Of a stretch of 64,000 nucleotides of DNA, positions 36,700 to 47,532 are shown in pieces; the stretch's first letter is position 1; each line of letters begins with the position of its first letter. The DNA is from Bythopirellula sp041737835 (GTDB lineage Bacteria > Planctomycetota > Planctomycetia > Pirellulales > Lacipirellulaceae): assembly GCA_041737835.1 (NCBI GenBank), contig JBGSQY010000040.1. One strand, written 5' to 3'. Both the position numbers and the translations under genes were made by a program. The notes under the pieces were generated by a model. It saw nothing but the letters and a program-made list of their open reading frames with translations, was not told where the DNA came from and did not search any database.

Positions 36700-38178
36700 C
36701 TATTCCTTGATACTCATCAAAAATTCAGCGTTTGACTTCGTCTTGCGCAGACGGGTGGTCAGCAAGTCCATCGCATCGGCGGGATTCATTTCGTTGAGAA
36801 CTCGCCGCAACATACAGACACGGCGATACTCTTCGGGATCCATAAGCATCTCTTCACGGCGGGTGCCGCTCTTGTTGATGTCGATGGCCGGCCAAATGCG
36901 CTTGTCGACCAATTGGCGGTCGAGGACGATCTCTTGATTGCCGGTCCCTTTGAATTCCTCGAAGATCACTTCGTCCATGCGGCTGCCAGTGTCGATGAGC
37001 GCCGTGGCGATGATCGTCAGCGAGCCACCCTCTTCCACTTTGCGGGCCGAGCCAAAGAACCGCTTGGGCCGTTGCATCGCGTTGGCATCAATACCGCCAG
37101 AAAGGATTTTGCCCGAGTTGGGGCATTCCGAGTTCCAAGCGCGAGCCAAGCGCGTGATCGAATCGAGGAACACCACGACGTCGCGGCCGTATTCGACCAT
37201 CCGCTTGGCTTTTTCGATCACCATTTCGGCGACCTGAATATGCCGCGCCGCGGGTTCGTCGAAGGTCGAGCTGATCACTTCGCAGTTCGGACCTTTGACT
37301 TCGCGCTCCATGTCGGTGACTTCTTCGGGCCGTTCATCGATGAGCAGCATCACGACATGCGCGTTGGGATAGTTGGCCAGTACTGCTTTGGCCATCTTTT
37401 GCATGAGGATCGTCTTGCCGGCACGCGGCGGGCTCACGATCAAACCACGCTGCCCGAAACCGATCGGCACGATCATGTCGACCACGCGCATCTCGATTCC
37501 CTCGGGGCTCGCTTCCAGGGCAATCCGCGAGTCGGGATGAACAGGGGTGAGATTATCGAAGAACACTTTGCGGGAGAGCAGATTGGGATCTTCGCCGTTG
37601 ATGGCTTCCACTCGCAAGAGCGCAAAATAGCGTTCGTTTTCCTTGGGGGGACGAATCGTTCCCGAGACGGTCGCGCCAGTGTGCAAACCGAATCGGCGGA
37701 TTTGGCTGGGCGAAACGTAAATATCGTCAGGACACGACAGATAATGATAGTCAGGGCTACGCAGGAAGCCGAAACCATCGGGCAGGATTTCGAGCGTCCC
37801 TTCGCCGAACATCATCCCGTCGAGCTTCACCCGCTGCTTGAGGATGCGGAAGATCAGGTCCTGCTTCTTGAGACCAGCGGCTTCTTCGACCCCTTCGGCC
37901 TCGGCCACTTCGATCAATTCAGGCATGCCCATCTTCTGCAGCGCAGCTATGTGCATATTGGCATCGGGCTTATCGGTCCGCTCGATGGACTTACCAACGC
38001 GACGCACCCGCTCGGCGGCCTTGTCGAGTTCCTCGGCAATCGAAAGGGGCTCTTCGCGCTCAAGTTCGGCGAGAGCTTCGCGGTCGATGTATGTGCCGTT
38101 GGATTCGAGGGGACGGCGATGGCGGTGCTGCGAGAAACTACGGCCAGACCTTGTACCGTGGTTGCCGGTTTCGGACAT
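36700..38178 (-). CDS. rho: Transcription termination factor Rho
   Basis: A 492-residue hexameric RNA helicase ending transcription at unstructured C-rich sites. Order: a basic, disordered N-terminal extension of about 70 residues (Arg/His-rich, then acidic) not present in E. coli Rho; the helical Rho-N segment with LIEVAEAEGVEEAAGLKKQDLIFRIL; the RNA-binding OB fold (GFGFLRSPDYHYLSCPDDIYVSP); Walker A SPPRAGKT; ERPEEVTDM; Walker B VVFLDSITRLARAWN. It is followed upstream by coaE and polA on the same strand, a recurrent planctomycete order. The 268 bp before the start hold no gene. Confidence 0.97.
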   Translation of the reverse strand: MSETGNHGTRSGRSFSQHRHRRPLESNGTYIDREALAELEREEPLSIAEELDKAAERVRRVGKSIERTDKPDANMHIAALQKMGMPELIEVAEAEGVEEAAGLKKQDLIFRILKQRVKLDGMMFGEGTLEILPDGFGFLRSPDYHYLSCPDDIYVSPSQIRRFGLHTGATVSGTIRPPKENERYFALLRVEAINGEDPNLLSRKVFFDNLTPVHPDSRIALEASPEGIEMRVVDMIVPIGFGQRGLIVSPPRAGKTILMQKMAKAVLANYPNAHVVMLLIDERPEEVTDMEREVKGPNCEVISSTFDEPAARHIQVAEMVIEKAKRMVEYGRDVVVFLDSITRLARAWNSECPNSGKILSGGIDANAMQRPKRFFGSARKVEEGGSLTIIATALIDTGSRMDEVIFEEFKGTGNQEIVLDRQLVDKRIWPAIDINKSGTRREEMLMDPEEYRRVCMLRRVLNEMNPADAMDLLTTRLRKTKSNAEFLMSIKE

Positions 38179-38446
38179 GACAACAAACTCCTGAAAAGCG
38201 AGGGTATTGGCGCGCGAACGGCGCCGGCGGGAAAGTTAAAAGCGCGGATCTATGAGGAGGCACTCCAGGGGAGATACTCCGCATTATGGCAGGAACGCAA
38301 ACAAAATGGAAAGCGAATTTGGCGGGATTTTTTTGACACTCGATTCGTGTCAGGCGGGGCAGTCTTGGCAGTGAACCAGCGACCGATGCAAGCATTATGA
38401 CACAGAGACCACGGCTAGGGAAGCAGTCGCGGATGCGGTTTCCCCG
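38179..38446. other. Leader/gap between coaE and rho
   Basis: 268 bp without a supportable gene. It contains a palindrome TGACAC-TCGATTC-GTGTCA at 38334-38352, with a run of T on its left side in plus orientation, so it does not fit an intrinsic terminator for either strand. It could be an operator or part of a rho leader RNA; rho genes in other bacteria are often autoregulated through a long leader. Confidence 0.35.
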
Positions 38447-39055
38447 TCATATCGGCAGGGAAAGCGACTTCCAGAACTCCTCGACGCGCTGGCGAAGCTC
38501 GTCGAGCGTGCCATCATTCGCGATCACATGCGTGGCTCGGCGTCTTTTCTCTTCTATCGGCATTTGGGCAGCTTCTCGTGTTGTGAAATCTTCCGCCGTC
38601 CAATTTCGCGAGGATTTCGCCCTCAGCTGGCGATCTTCCAAAGGACTGTCGACAAACAGCACGATATCGCAACCTTGCTGCCAACCAGCCTCCAACAGCA
38701 GCGGAGCATCGATCACCGCCACGGGAGTTTTGGCAATTTTCAGCCGCGTGAGTTGGTATTCAAACTCATCTTTGATCCGACTGTGGAGGATTTTCTCCAA
38801 AAATTTGCGTTCCACGAGAGCCGGCTTATGGGTCGAAAAAACTCGCTCGGCTACCGCCTTGCGATCAACGTTACCATCGGCCAGCAGGATTTCACTGCCC
38901 CAACGCTCGGTGAGCGCATGCTTCACCTCGGGGAAATTGATGACTTCGTGGGCTGCTTTATCCGCATCGAGCACCACGGCCCCTAACGCCGCCAGCTCCT
39001 CGGCCACAGCCGATTTGCCGCTTGCGACCCCTCCGGTCAGTCCAATGATGAACAT
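38447..39055 (-). CDS. coaE: Dephospho-CoA kinase
   Basis: A 202-residue P-loop kinase that phosphorylates dephospho-CoA to coenzyme A, the last step of CoA synthesis. The N-terminus MFIIGLTGGVASGKS holds the Walker A motif; DADKAAHEV is the conserved acceptor-site motif; LLLEAGWQQGCDIVLFVDSP follows, and the lid helix region has RQLRAKSSRNWTAED. Length is family-typical. It lies between polA (74 bp upstream) and rho, consistent with a cell-housekeeping operon. Secure call. Confidence 0.96.
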   Translation of the reverse strand: MFIIGLTGGVASGKSAVAEELAALGAVVLDADKAAHEVINFPEVKHALTERWGSEILLADGNVDRKAVAERVFSTHKPALVERKFLEKILHSRIKDEFEYQLTRLKIAKTPVAVIDAPLLLEAGWQQGCDIVLFVDSPLEDRQLRAKSSRNWTAEDFTTREAAQMPIEEKRRRATHVIANDGTLDELRQRVEEFWKSLSLPI

Positions 39056-39129
39056 GTTTCGTTACCGTCTTTCCCGCGAAGGTGGGAAGCCATTCGATTT
39101 CCAACAATTCCAATGGGGATGATCACACG

Positions 39130-41985
39130 TCACGAATCTTGCCACGATTCGCACTCGGCCCAGTTATCGCCAAATTTAACATCGACTTGCAAAGGCACGG
39201 CCAGCGACATGACGCCACTCATTTCTTCCACCACCAGCCGTGCGAGCGTATCGATGCTGTCGGGCGCCACTTCAAACACGAGCTCGTCGTGGATTTGCAG
39301 CAGCATCGTCGCCGGTAGTTGGGATTCTTTGAGTCTGCGGGCGACACCGATCATCGCCAGCTTCATCAAGTCGGCGGCAGAACCCTGGATCACGGAATTC
39401 ACCGCCGTCCGTTCCGCCAGATTCAATTGCCGCAAGAGCCCCGATTTCTCTTCGCGGAGACCCAGCGGTACTGGCCGCACTCCCTGCACCGAACGCCGTC
39501 GACCCAACAGCGTGGCGACATAGCCTTGTTGGCGGCAGCGGGTAAGCGTCTCGGTCATGAATCGCAACACGCCCGGATATCGAGCAAAGTAGGTTTCGAT
39601 GAACTCGGCCGCTTCTTCTTTGGAGATGCCCAATCCCTTGGCCAAGCCAAACGGGCTTTGGCCATAGATGATTCCGAAATTCACCGCCTTGGCATTACGG
39701 CGCATACTGCTGTCGACTTCCTCGAGCGGAACATTCTGAACTTGGCTCGCCACGAGGGTGTGAATGTCTTCATTGTTCGCGAACGCCTTGAGCAAAGTTT
39801 CGTCGCCAGAGAAGTGCGCGAGCACACGCAATTCGATTTGGGAATAGTCGGCCGCCAGCAATTTCCAACCCGCTGGCCCCGCCTTGAACGCCGAGCGAAT
39901 TTCACGCCCTTCGGCGGTGCGGATCGGAATGTTTTGCAGGTTGGGATTGCTCGAACTGAGCCGCCCCGTCGCGGCTACAACTTGGTTGCACGAAGCGTGA
40001 ACCCTCTTAGTTTCCGGATGCACCATCGTGGGAAGAGCGTCGACATAGGTGTTGAGCAGTTTGGCGTACTGGCGGTGCTCGACGATCTTCGCGGGGAGCG
40101 GATGCATTCCGGCGAGTTCTTCCAGCACACTCGCATCGGTGCTGGCACCAGTCTTAGTCCGTTTAATGACGGGCAGCTTCAACTCGCTGAACAGCAATTC
40201 GGCCAGCTGTTTGGGGGAAGCAATATTTAACGGATGTCCGGCCAACTCTTCGATTTCTATCGTGAGTTTGTCGAGCTTTGCTCGGTATTGTTTGCTGAGC
40301 TCCGCCAAGCGATTCGTATCTATTGCGATCCCGGCAAACTCCATGTCTCCCAATGTTTGCACGAGCGGCACCTCCGCCGCCTCGTTGAGCGATTCCAGCC
40401 CTTGCTCTTCCAATCGCGCGGTCAACAGCGGCACCAAACGCAATGCGACTTCGGCATCTTCCGCCGCGTAGGGAGCGACTTGCGCGACGGGCACTTCGTC
40501 CATCCGTTTTTGATTTTTACCCGTGCCGATCAAGGAGTCGATTTTGATCGTTTCGTGTTCCAGGTAGCGAAGAGCGAGCTGATCAAGATTGTGGCTCCGT
40601 TCGCCCGCATCGAGCAAATAGCTGGCAATCATCGTGTCGAACTTGATGCCTTCAAGCGCAATTCCAGCCCCGCGCATCGCCACGTAATCGTACTTGAGAT
40701 TTTGACCCACCTTGGCAATGTCTGGGTTTTCGAGAATCGGCCGCAAAGTATCGGCCACAAGCTCGGGGGCAAGCAAATTTCCCCCCGCCGGACCGCGGAC
40801 GGGAATGTAATATCCCTCGCCAGGAACTATTGAAATCGCATAGCCGACAATTTCGGCTTGGCGTGCATCGATGTTTGTTGTTTCCGTGTCGATGGAAATC
40901 AATGGCTGTTGCTGCAATTTGGCGGCGAACTCGGTGAGTTTTTCCGGTGTGTCGATGACTTGCACTTGCAGTGCGGAGGCAGCTGCCTTGACCTGCGTTG
41001 GCGTTGCTTGATCCAAAGCCGAAATGCGTTGACCCAACGAACGAAATCCAAACTCTCGAAACAGTCGCTCGATTTCGTCGTGATTTATCGGCCTTTCCCG
41101 GGCGTCGTACCAATCGGGTTCCAGCGGCACATTGGTATCAAGCCGCGCCAGTCGCTGGGAAAGCAACGCATCGCCACGATGCTCAATGAGATTTTGCTGC
41201 CGCTTCGCACCCGCGACTTTCGAAGCATTATTGAGCACGTTTTCGAGCGTGTCATATGTCGCCAACAGTTCTTGTGCGAGCTTGGGGCCAAACAGTGGTA
41301 CTCCTGGCACGTTGTCGACTTTATCCCCGACAAGGGCTTGGAAATCGACCACTTGATCGGGCCGGATTCCCCAGTCCTGCATCAACGAATTAGCATCGTA
41401 AACTTCGTTCTTGCGAATATTGAACAGCGACACACGATCGGTAATCAACTGCCGACAATCTTTATCTCCCGTGACGATCAGCAGGTTAGCGCCTAGTTCA
41501 TCGCATTGCCGTGCCAAGGTGGCCAGCACGTCGTCGGCTTCAAACCCAGGGCTGGTTAGCACCGGAATGCCCAATGCATCGAGCACTTGGCAAATCTTGG
41601 GGATCTGCGGCTGGAGGTCGGCGGGCATCTCGCCGCGATCTGCTTTGTACGCGTCGAAAAACTCGTGACGGAACGTGGGACCCGGCAGATCAAACGCACA
41701 AAAAATGGCATCGGGTTGGCGCGTTTCCCAAAGCTGTAGCACGTCGCGCGTGAAGCCGTAAACAGCTGCCACCGGCTCGCCGTGAGGACTGGTCATTTCC
41801 GGAATCGCGTGAAAGACCTGGAAAATCAGCGAATGAGCATCCACCGCCACTATGTTCCAACCTTCGAGCGAACGGGGCTGGCTTTCCGGCTTTTCTTGGC
41901 GGGCCAACGTCGCGACGGGGGGCACAATGGCTGGCTCGTCGTGTTCCATACCGGGGAGTGACGGTTGTTGGGATTGCTTGGCCAT
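39130..41985 (-). CDS. polA: DNA polymerase I
   Basis: A 951-residue family A polymerase, full length. The 5'-nuclease domain (residues about 45-330) shows VDAHSLIFQVFHA and GDKDCRQLI. The 3'-5' proofreading domain keeps its acidic residues: SIDTETT, GQNLKYDY and YAAEDAEVAL, so proofreading should be active, unlike in Thermus-type enzymes. The polymerase domain has the finger helix RRNAKAVNFGIIYGQSPFGL and the palm motif QIHDELVFEV. A non-conserved extension of about 40 residues precedes the nuclease domain. It fills RNA-primer gaps and repairs DNA. First gene of the polA-coaE-rho group. Confidence 0.97.
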   Translation of the reverse strand: MAKQSQQPSLPGMEHDEPAIVPPVATLARQEKPESQPRSLEGWNIVAVDAHSLIFQVFHAIPEMTSPHGEPVAAVYGFTRDVLQLWETRQPDAIFCAFDLPGPTFRHEFFDAYKADRGEMPADLQPQIPKICQVLDALGIPVLTSPGFEADDVLATLARQCDELGANLLIVTGDKDCRQLITDRVSLFNIRKNEVYDANSLMQDWGIRPDQVVDFQALVGDKVDNVPGVPLFGPKLAQELLATYDTLENVLNNASKVAGAKRQQNLIEHRGDALLSQRLARLDTNVPLEPDWYDARERPINHDEIERLFREFGFRSLGQRISALDQATPTQVKAAASALQVQVIDTPEKLTEFAAKLQQQPLISIDTETTNIDARQAEIVGYAISIVPGEGYYIPVRGPAGGNLLAPELVADTLRPILENPDIAKVGQNLKYDYVAMRGAGIALEGIKFDTMIASYLLDAGERSHNLDQLALRYLEHETIKIDSLIGTGKNQKRMDEVPVAQVAPYAAEDAEVALRLVPLLTARLEEQGLESLNEAAEVPLVQTLGDMEFAGIAIDTNRLAELSKQYRAKLDKLTIEIEELAGHPLNIASPKQLAELLFSELKLPVIKRTKTGASTDASVLEELAGMHPLPAKIVEHRQYAKLLNTYVDALPTMVHPETKRVHASCNQVVAATGRLSSSNPNLQNIPIRTAEGREIRSAFKAGPAGWKLLAADYSQIELRVLAHFSGDETLLKAFANNEDIHTLVASQVQNVPLEEVDSSMRRNAKAVNFGIIYGQSPFGLAKGLGISKEEAAEFIETYFARYPGVLRFMTETLTRCRQQGYVATLLGRRRSVQGVRPVPLGLREEKSGLLRQLNLAERTAVNSVIQGSAADLMKLAMIGVARRLKESQLPATMLLQIHDELVFEVAPDSIDTLARLVVEEMSGVMSLAVPLQVDVKFGDNWAECESWQDS

Positions 41986-42359
41986 GGAGGGTCGTCGGGG
42001 TGGCAGGGGGGTGCGGCAGTACGGAAAGACGGATTGTGTGAATTGCCCGGCCAGAATTCGACCCGACGAGTCTCCTAAGTATCGCTCAACGGACCGCCTG
42101 ATGACCAGGGCCGAGTCGTTTGGCGGCTCTCCCCAAAGCGCCTAACCGCCATTTGTTGACATGACGTAATCCCACAATTAAGCTCGACTTAGGACGAATT
42201 TCCTCATGCAGACATACCTCGTCTTGCAGCGCTCTATTCGTTTTTGCTTCGTGGTCATCGTCGTACCTACAATAGATGAAACATCGCGAACTGATGGGCG
42301 GCCCACTTTAGCAAGCCCAGCAAACCACCGTTCACAGCTTTTTCTAGGACAGAGAAAAG
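41986..42359. other. Divergent gap between polA and a coiled-coil protein gene
   Basis: 374 bp without a gene. Near polA it is G-rich. Two sigma-70-like patterns face the plus strand: TTGACA at 42156-42161 with a 17-bp spacer to TAAGCT, and TTGCTT at 42244-42249 with an 18-bp spacer to TACAAT (42268-42273). No structured RNA was recognised. Confidence 0.45.
42244..42273 (+). promoter_or_regulatory. Candidate sigma-70-like promoter for the coiled-coil protein gene
   Basis: TTGCTT (42244-42249), 18-bp spacer, TACAAT (42268-42273), about 87 bp before the ATG at 42360. The -10 box matches five of six consensus positions. Planctomycete promoter rules are not well known, so this is tentative. Confidence 0.35.
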
Positions 42360-43769
42360 ATGGCGTCTCGAGAGAACACAACTTTGCAGGGCGTCGTGAT
42401 CGCGCTCGTGCTGCTTTTGTTACTGATGTTTGTGGGCTTGTTTCTGCTGAACAATGCACGCAAAACGGAACAATCGCGCGCGAATGATGCCTCGACACAG
42501 GCTCAACAAGCGCAGAGTTCGCTCGGCGAGTTGCAGGCCGAAGCCAACAGCTACAAGACTTGGATGGGCTTCAACGAAGACGACACGTTAGAAACAATTC
42601 AGAAGTCGTTCGAGGAAGATATCGCCAAGTACGGCGCTTCATTTGAAGAGAACGACCGGTTTTACAGCCCGCTGTTAGCCAATTTGTCTGAAGAGAATAA
42701 AAATCTTTCTAAGAGCGAAGCCACGGCTAAATCCGAGAATAAGCAATTGAAAGAAAAATTGCTCGCTACGGAGAAAGAGAAGGACTTACAGATTCAGCAG
42801 TTCAGTAAAGAAGCTGCCAAAGCCGTTGAAGACTTGAAGGCGGAGCGGGCCAAGTTCGACCAATCCCGGGCCGCGATGAATACTGAAAACCAAAAGCTTT
42901 CTCAACAGCTGGCCGATCAACGTACACAAATCGATAAAGTCAACGCCGACGCTTCCACAGCCACAAAAAAGCAACTTGAAGAAGTGACCGCCATGAAGCA
43001 GGACATCGAAATCCTGCGTGGTAATCAACTTGATCCGGATCCATTCGCCCAACCCGAAGATGGCCTGATCAGCTGGGTCAACCAAAAAGAGGGCAAAGTT
43101 TGGATCAACATCGGAGAAGCCGATGCCCTACGTCCCCAGGTGACGTTCAGCGTTTATAGTGGCGACGAAGCCGACGCTCTTAAGGCCGACACCAAGGGAA
43201 GTATCGAAGTCACGAAGATTTTGAGCCCGCATCTGGCCGAGGCGCGCATTACGAGCGACATTCCCACCCGGCCTTTGATGGAAGGTGATAAGATTTACAG
43301 CCAAGTCTGGAATCGTGGCCGACAAGTTGGCTTTGCCTTGGCCGGCATTCTCGATATGGACGGTGACGGCAAAACCGATATCGATGAACTCAAAACGGTC
43401 ATCGCCTTGAACAATGGCAAGGTCGATGCTCAACCCGCGGAGAACGGCGAAGTCGCCGGTCAAATGACGGTCGATACGCGCTACTTGATTCTCGGTCAGT
43501 TCCCGGAAGGCTCAATTCCGAATGTTGATAATCAGCGGCTTGCCTGGGAAACAATGACCGAAGCTGCCGACCGTCTTGGAATCGAAACGATCACGCTCGA
43601 CGAATTTCTGAACCTGATGGGTTGGAAATCCGATCGCAGAACAGTAACGCTAGGTCCCTCAGCTAAGCCCGATGACTTCCCGGCCAAGAAGCCTAGCGAC
43701 TACAAGCCGCCCCGAACTTCAGCCGGTGCGATTGAATTCCGTCCTCGTAAACCACAGCCCACGTTCTGA
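42360..43769 (+). CDS. Membrane-anchored coiled-coil protein of unknown function
   Basis: A 469-residue protein with a single N-terminal membrane helix (residues about 10-30, VVIALVLLLLLMFVGLFLL) and no cleavage site. Residues about 35-230 form a long coiled coil rich in Lys, Glu, Gln and Ala. Residues about 235-320 are a beta-rich domain with GLISWVNQKEGKVWINIGEADALRPQVTFSVY, similar in character to a small barrel domain. Then comes an EF-hand-like loop, DMDGDGKTDIDEL, and a C-terminal globular part (TRYLILGQFPEG... AADRLGIETITLDEFLNLMGW) that looks BRCT-like in rhythm but was not confirmed. A Pro-rich tail ends the protein. It probably spans the periplasm as a structural or tethering factor; I cannot name it. 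Confidence 0.6.
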   Translation: MASRENTTLQGVVIALVLLLLLMFVGLFLLNNARKTEQSRANDASTQAQQAQSSLGELQAEANSYKTWMGFNEDDTLETIQKSFEEDIAKYGASFEENDRFYSPLLANLSEENKNLSKSEATAKSENKQLKEKLLATEKEKDLQIQQFSKEAAKAVEDLKAERAKFDQSRAAMNTENQKLSQQLADQRTQIDKVNADASTATKKQLEEVTAMKQDIEILRGNQLDPDPFAQPEDGLISWVNQKEGKVWINIGEADALRPQVTFSVYSGDEADALKADTKGSIEVTKILSPHLAEARITSDIPTRPLMEGDKIYSQVWNRGRQVGFALAGILDMDGDGKTDIDELKTVIALNNGKVDAQPAENGEVAGQMTVDTRYLILGQFPEGSIPNVDNQRLAWETMTEAADRLGIETITLDEFLNLMGWKSDRRTVTLGPSAKPDDFPAKKPSDYKPPRTSAGAIEFRPRKPQPTF

Positions 43770-45149
43770 TCAATCGTCACCCGCAAGGTGTGCAACTTGA
43801 TCCGGCGGAAGCGGATTGGCTGTCACTGTTGCTATTGAATCGTGCAACATCTCGCCGAAGAATGTGAGTTCGTCTTGGGTGATCGACAGCGGGGGCATGA
43901 TCACGAGTGTGTCGCCGAGTGGCCGCAACCACAGGCCGCGTTTCAAGGCTTCACGGCAGATTTGGTAGGCGATTCGCATTTCCACGGGATAGCGTTCTGC
44001 ATTAGCGCCCGTTGGAGTTAGTTCCACGGCGGCAATCATCCCCATCCGTCGCGTGCTGGCCACATGCGGTAGACGTTCGAGATTTGCTAACAACTCGTTC
44101 AATTGCTCTTGGCGGTTGCTTACGTCTTGCGCGCCGCCGGAATCTTGTGTAATCTCCAACGCTGCCAATGCCGCGGCAGCCGCGAGCGGGTTGCCGGCAT
44201 ACGTGTGGCCGTGGCGAAAGGATCGCGCGCTGGCGGCGGTTCCAAGAAACGCTTGATAAATCTCAGACGTGGCAATCGTTGCCGAGATCGGTAGATATCC
44301 CCCTGAAAGACTCTTGCCCAAGCATAAGAGGTCAGGCACTACGCCTTCCAATTCACACGCCGACATCTTACCAATGCGGCCACAACCGGTGACAATCTCA
44401 TCCGCGATCAATAGCACATTGTATTTCCGCGTCAGCTCGCGAACGCCATGCAAATAGCCCGCGGGATGGAAGATCATTCCCGCCGCGGCTTGAATGCAAG
44501 GCTCGATTACCATGGCGGCAATGGTTTCATGCTCCGCTGAAAGCACGCGATCCAATTCAGCCAGATAGTAGCTCGCATCGGCCCCCGCGGGCAATTTCTC
44601 CCGATCGGGGATCGGCAGGCGAATCACGTCGAACAAGAGCGGCTGAAACATCGCGTTGAACCGGTCGATGCCTCCCACGCTGGCGCTACCCAGCGTGTCG
44701 CCATGATAGGCTTCGCCCAACGCGATGAAACGTTGCTTCTTTGGCTGAGGATATTCATGTTGCTGCCAATATTGAAACGCAATCTTGATCGCTGCTTCAA
44801 CCGCAGAGGAACCGTCGCTGCCAAAAAACACGTGATTCAGATCGCCGGGTGCCAGTTCGGCCAATCGTTTGGCCAGTTGAATCGCCGGCACCGTAGCCAT
44901 TCCCAGCGAGGTCGCATGGGCTACTTGATCGAGCTGATTGCGGATCGCGGCGTCGATCTTGGGATGACGATGGCCATACAGATTGCACCACATGCTGCTG
45001 ATGCCATCGAGATAGCGATTCCCCTCAACATCGTAGAGCCAAACCCCTTCGGCTCGCTCGATCACCAACGGCGTATATTCTGCCATTTGGGTGAAAGCGT
45101 GCCAATAATGTTGGCGGTCCCAGTCGATTAGTTCTGCGGAAGTGGGCAT
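43770..45149 (-). CDS. bioA: Adenosylmethionine-8-amino-7-oxononanoate aminotransferase
   Basis: A 459-residue PLP enzyme of biotin synthesis that uses S-adenosylmethionine as amino donor to make 7,8-diaminopelargonate. The ATG at 45149 starts a typical DRQHYWHAFTQM; in-frame sequence upstream belongs to the neighbouring gene. Landmarks: YLDGISSMWCNLYGHRHP, FGSDGSSAVEAAIKIA, GEAYHGDTLGSASVGG, ADEIVTGCGRIG and the PLP lysine in CLGKSLSGGYLP. Full family length. It is the last gene of a leftward run behind gatB and a SAM hydrolase, 14 bp after the latter. No other biotin gene lies in the window. Confidence 0.95.
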   Translation of the reverse strand: MPTSAELIDWDRQHYWHAFTQMAEYTPLVIERAEGVWLYDVEGNRYLDGISSMWCNLYGHRHPKIDAAIRNQLDQVAHATSLGMATVPAIQLAKRLAELAPGDLNHVFFGSDGSSAVEAAIKIAFQYWQQHEYPQPKKQRFIALGEAYHGDTLGSASVGGIDRFNAMFQPLLFDVIRLPIPDREKLPAGADASYYLAELDRVLSAEHETIAAMVIEPCIQAAAGMIFHPAGYLHGVRELTRKYNVLLIADEIVTGCGRIGKMSACELEGVVPDLLCLGKSLSGGYLPISATIATSEIYQAFLGTAASARSFRHGHTYAGNPLAAAAALAALEITQDSGGAQDVSNRQEQLNELLANLERLPHVASTRRMGMIAAVELTPTGANAERYPVEMRIAYQICREALKRGLWLRPLGDTLVIMPPLSITQDELTFFGEMLHDSIATVTANPLPPDQVAHLAGDD

Positions 45150-45163
45150 CGAACTCAAAGGGT

Positions 45164-45952
45164 TTACCAGCAAACTTCGACGGGGGCACCCACACCGACG
45201 CCGAGCATAATCTTGGCACTGTCGTCCACGATGGCAATTTCCAGCTGATCGTTCGAGCCAATTAACGCCACAAGGGTCATCGGCGGTTGGTCGGCGTAGG
45301 TTTTGAAAATGCACTGCGTTTCGTGCTCGTCGCAACGAACCGTCACCGATTCGTCGGTCGGCACGTCGGCGAGCATGTCGCGTGTGATATCGGTGATCAG
45401 GTTGCCGAAGGAGTCGACCGCCACCACTTTCCCTTCGATCCGATTTGCCATTCTCGTTGCTCCAGGCCAATCCAGTTTCTGCAATTCCAAGTGTGCTGGA
45501 CCAAGTTGATCGGGATCCAAACCTAAGCTGAGCCGCGCCGCGACCGGGGCCATAATGTCCCGGCCATGGAACGTGGGTGCCACAGGTTGACGAAAATATT
45601 GTTCCGCAGTGATGTGGATTATCTTAGTGGGTGGCTGCCGGTCCGCCAACCGACTTAATAGCCCATTATCGGGGCAAACGAACCGCTGGTCGGCAATATC
45701 GGCATAAATAATGGCTCGCGAACTGCCCACGCCGGGATCGACAACCGCGATGTGAATCGTCCCTGCGGGAAACAACAGAGTCGTGTCGGCCAAGGCCATG
45801 GCCCCTTGAGCGATCTGCTGCGGCGGGATCGCGTGGGTAATGTCGACGATCTGTAGCGCTGGATTGATCGCGAGCATCACCCCCTTCATCGCCGCGCCAT
45901 AGGGGCTCGATACGCCAAAATCGGTGGTAAGTGTGATAATCGAGGAGGACAT
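45164..45952 (-). CDS. SAM hydroxide adenosyltransferase (DUF62, chlorinase/fluorinase family)
   Basis: A 262-residue protein of the family that includes fluorinase and chlorinase; ordinary members use water to cut S-adenosylmethionine to adenosine and methionine. Seen: N-terminal LTTDFGVSSPYGAAMKG, DITHAIPP, TIHIAVVDPGVG, CPDNGLLSRL, FHGRDIMAPVAA and the C-terminal DSFGNLITDI. The D-x-x-x-x-Y and H/Asp pocket residues of the hydrolase type appear present; the Ser/Thr halide pocket of true fluorinase was not identified. It lies 9 bp after gatB and 14 bp before bioA, an intriguing place because BioA consumes SAM. Confidence 0.88.
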   Translation of the reverse strand: MSSSIITLTTDFGVSSPYGAAMKGVMLAINPALQIVDITHAIPPQQIAQGAMALADTTLLFPAGTIHIAVVDPGVGSSRAIIYADIADQRFVCPDNGLLSRLADRQPPTKIIHITAEQYFRQPVAPTFHGRDIMAPVAARLSLGLDPDQLGPAHLELQKLDWPGATRMANRIEGKVVAVDSFGNLITDITRDMLADVPTDESVTVRCDEHETQCIFKTYADQPPMTLVALIGSNDQLEIAIVDDSAKIMLGVGVGAPVEVCW

Positions 45953-45961
45953 AGGCTTCCT

Positions 45962-47437
<1,476 letters not shown>

Positions 47438-47447
47438 AGTCTACGTT

Positions 47448-47532
47448 TTTAACCACGAAAGACACTAAACACACGAAATAAAGTGATAAACTCTTTTATT
47501 TTTTCGTGTCATTCGTGTGTTTCGTGGTTAAA
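47448..47532 (-). repeat. Inverted repeat of AACCACGAAA type between gatA and gatB
   Basis: TTTAACCACGAAA (47448-47460) is mirrored by TTTCGTGGTTAAA (47520-47532), and the inner arms continue with similar ACAC/CACGAAA phrases. The right arm overlaps the stop codon of gatA (47528-47530). A long hairpin can form in the operon message. This phrase class is widespread in environmental bacteria. Possible roles: an attenuator that lowers gatB and downstream genes, or a neutral repeat. Confidence 0.55.

Noticed and set aside
38334..38352. Hairpin with neighbouring T run read as terminator
   Set aside because: The T run is on the wrong side for either strand to give a U tract after the stem; kept only as a possible operator.
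36913..38400. A 495-codon open frame on the strand opposite rho
   Set aside because: It lies entirely antisense to a firmly identified gene; its product has His/Asp/Arg-rich composition typical of a reversed GC-rich gene and no recognisable motif.
39319..40230. Long open frames opposite polA and secA (also 7889-8545)
   Set aside because: Both are antisense to unmistakable enzymes and lack any start signal or family likeness.
45150..45470. Upstream extension of bioA
   Set aside because: The added 107 residues are Arg-rich and overlap the SAM hydrolase gene; family similarity starts at 45149.
45164..45952. A fluorinase or chlorinase
   Set aside because: Halogenating enzymes are rare and need specific pocket residues that I could not identify; the ordinary SAM-hydrolysing type is far more likely.
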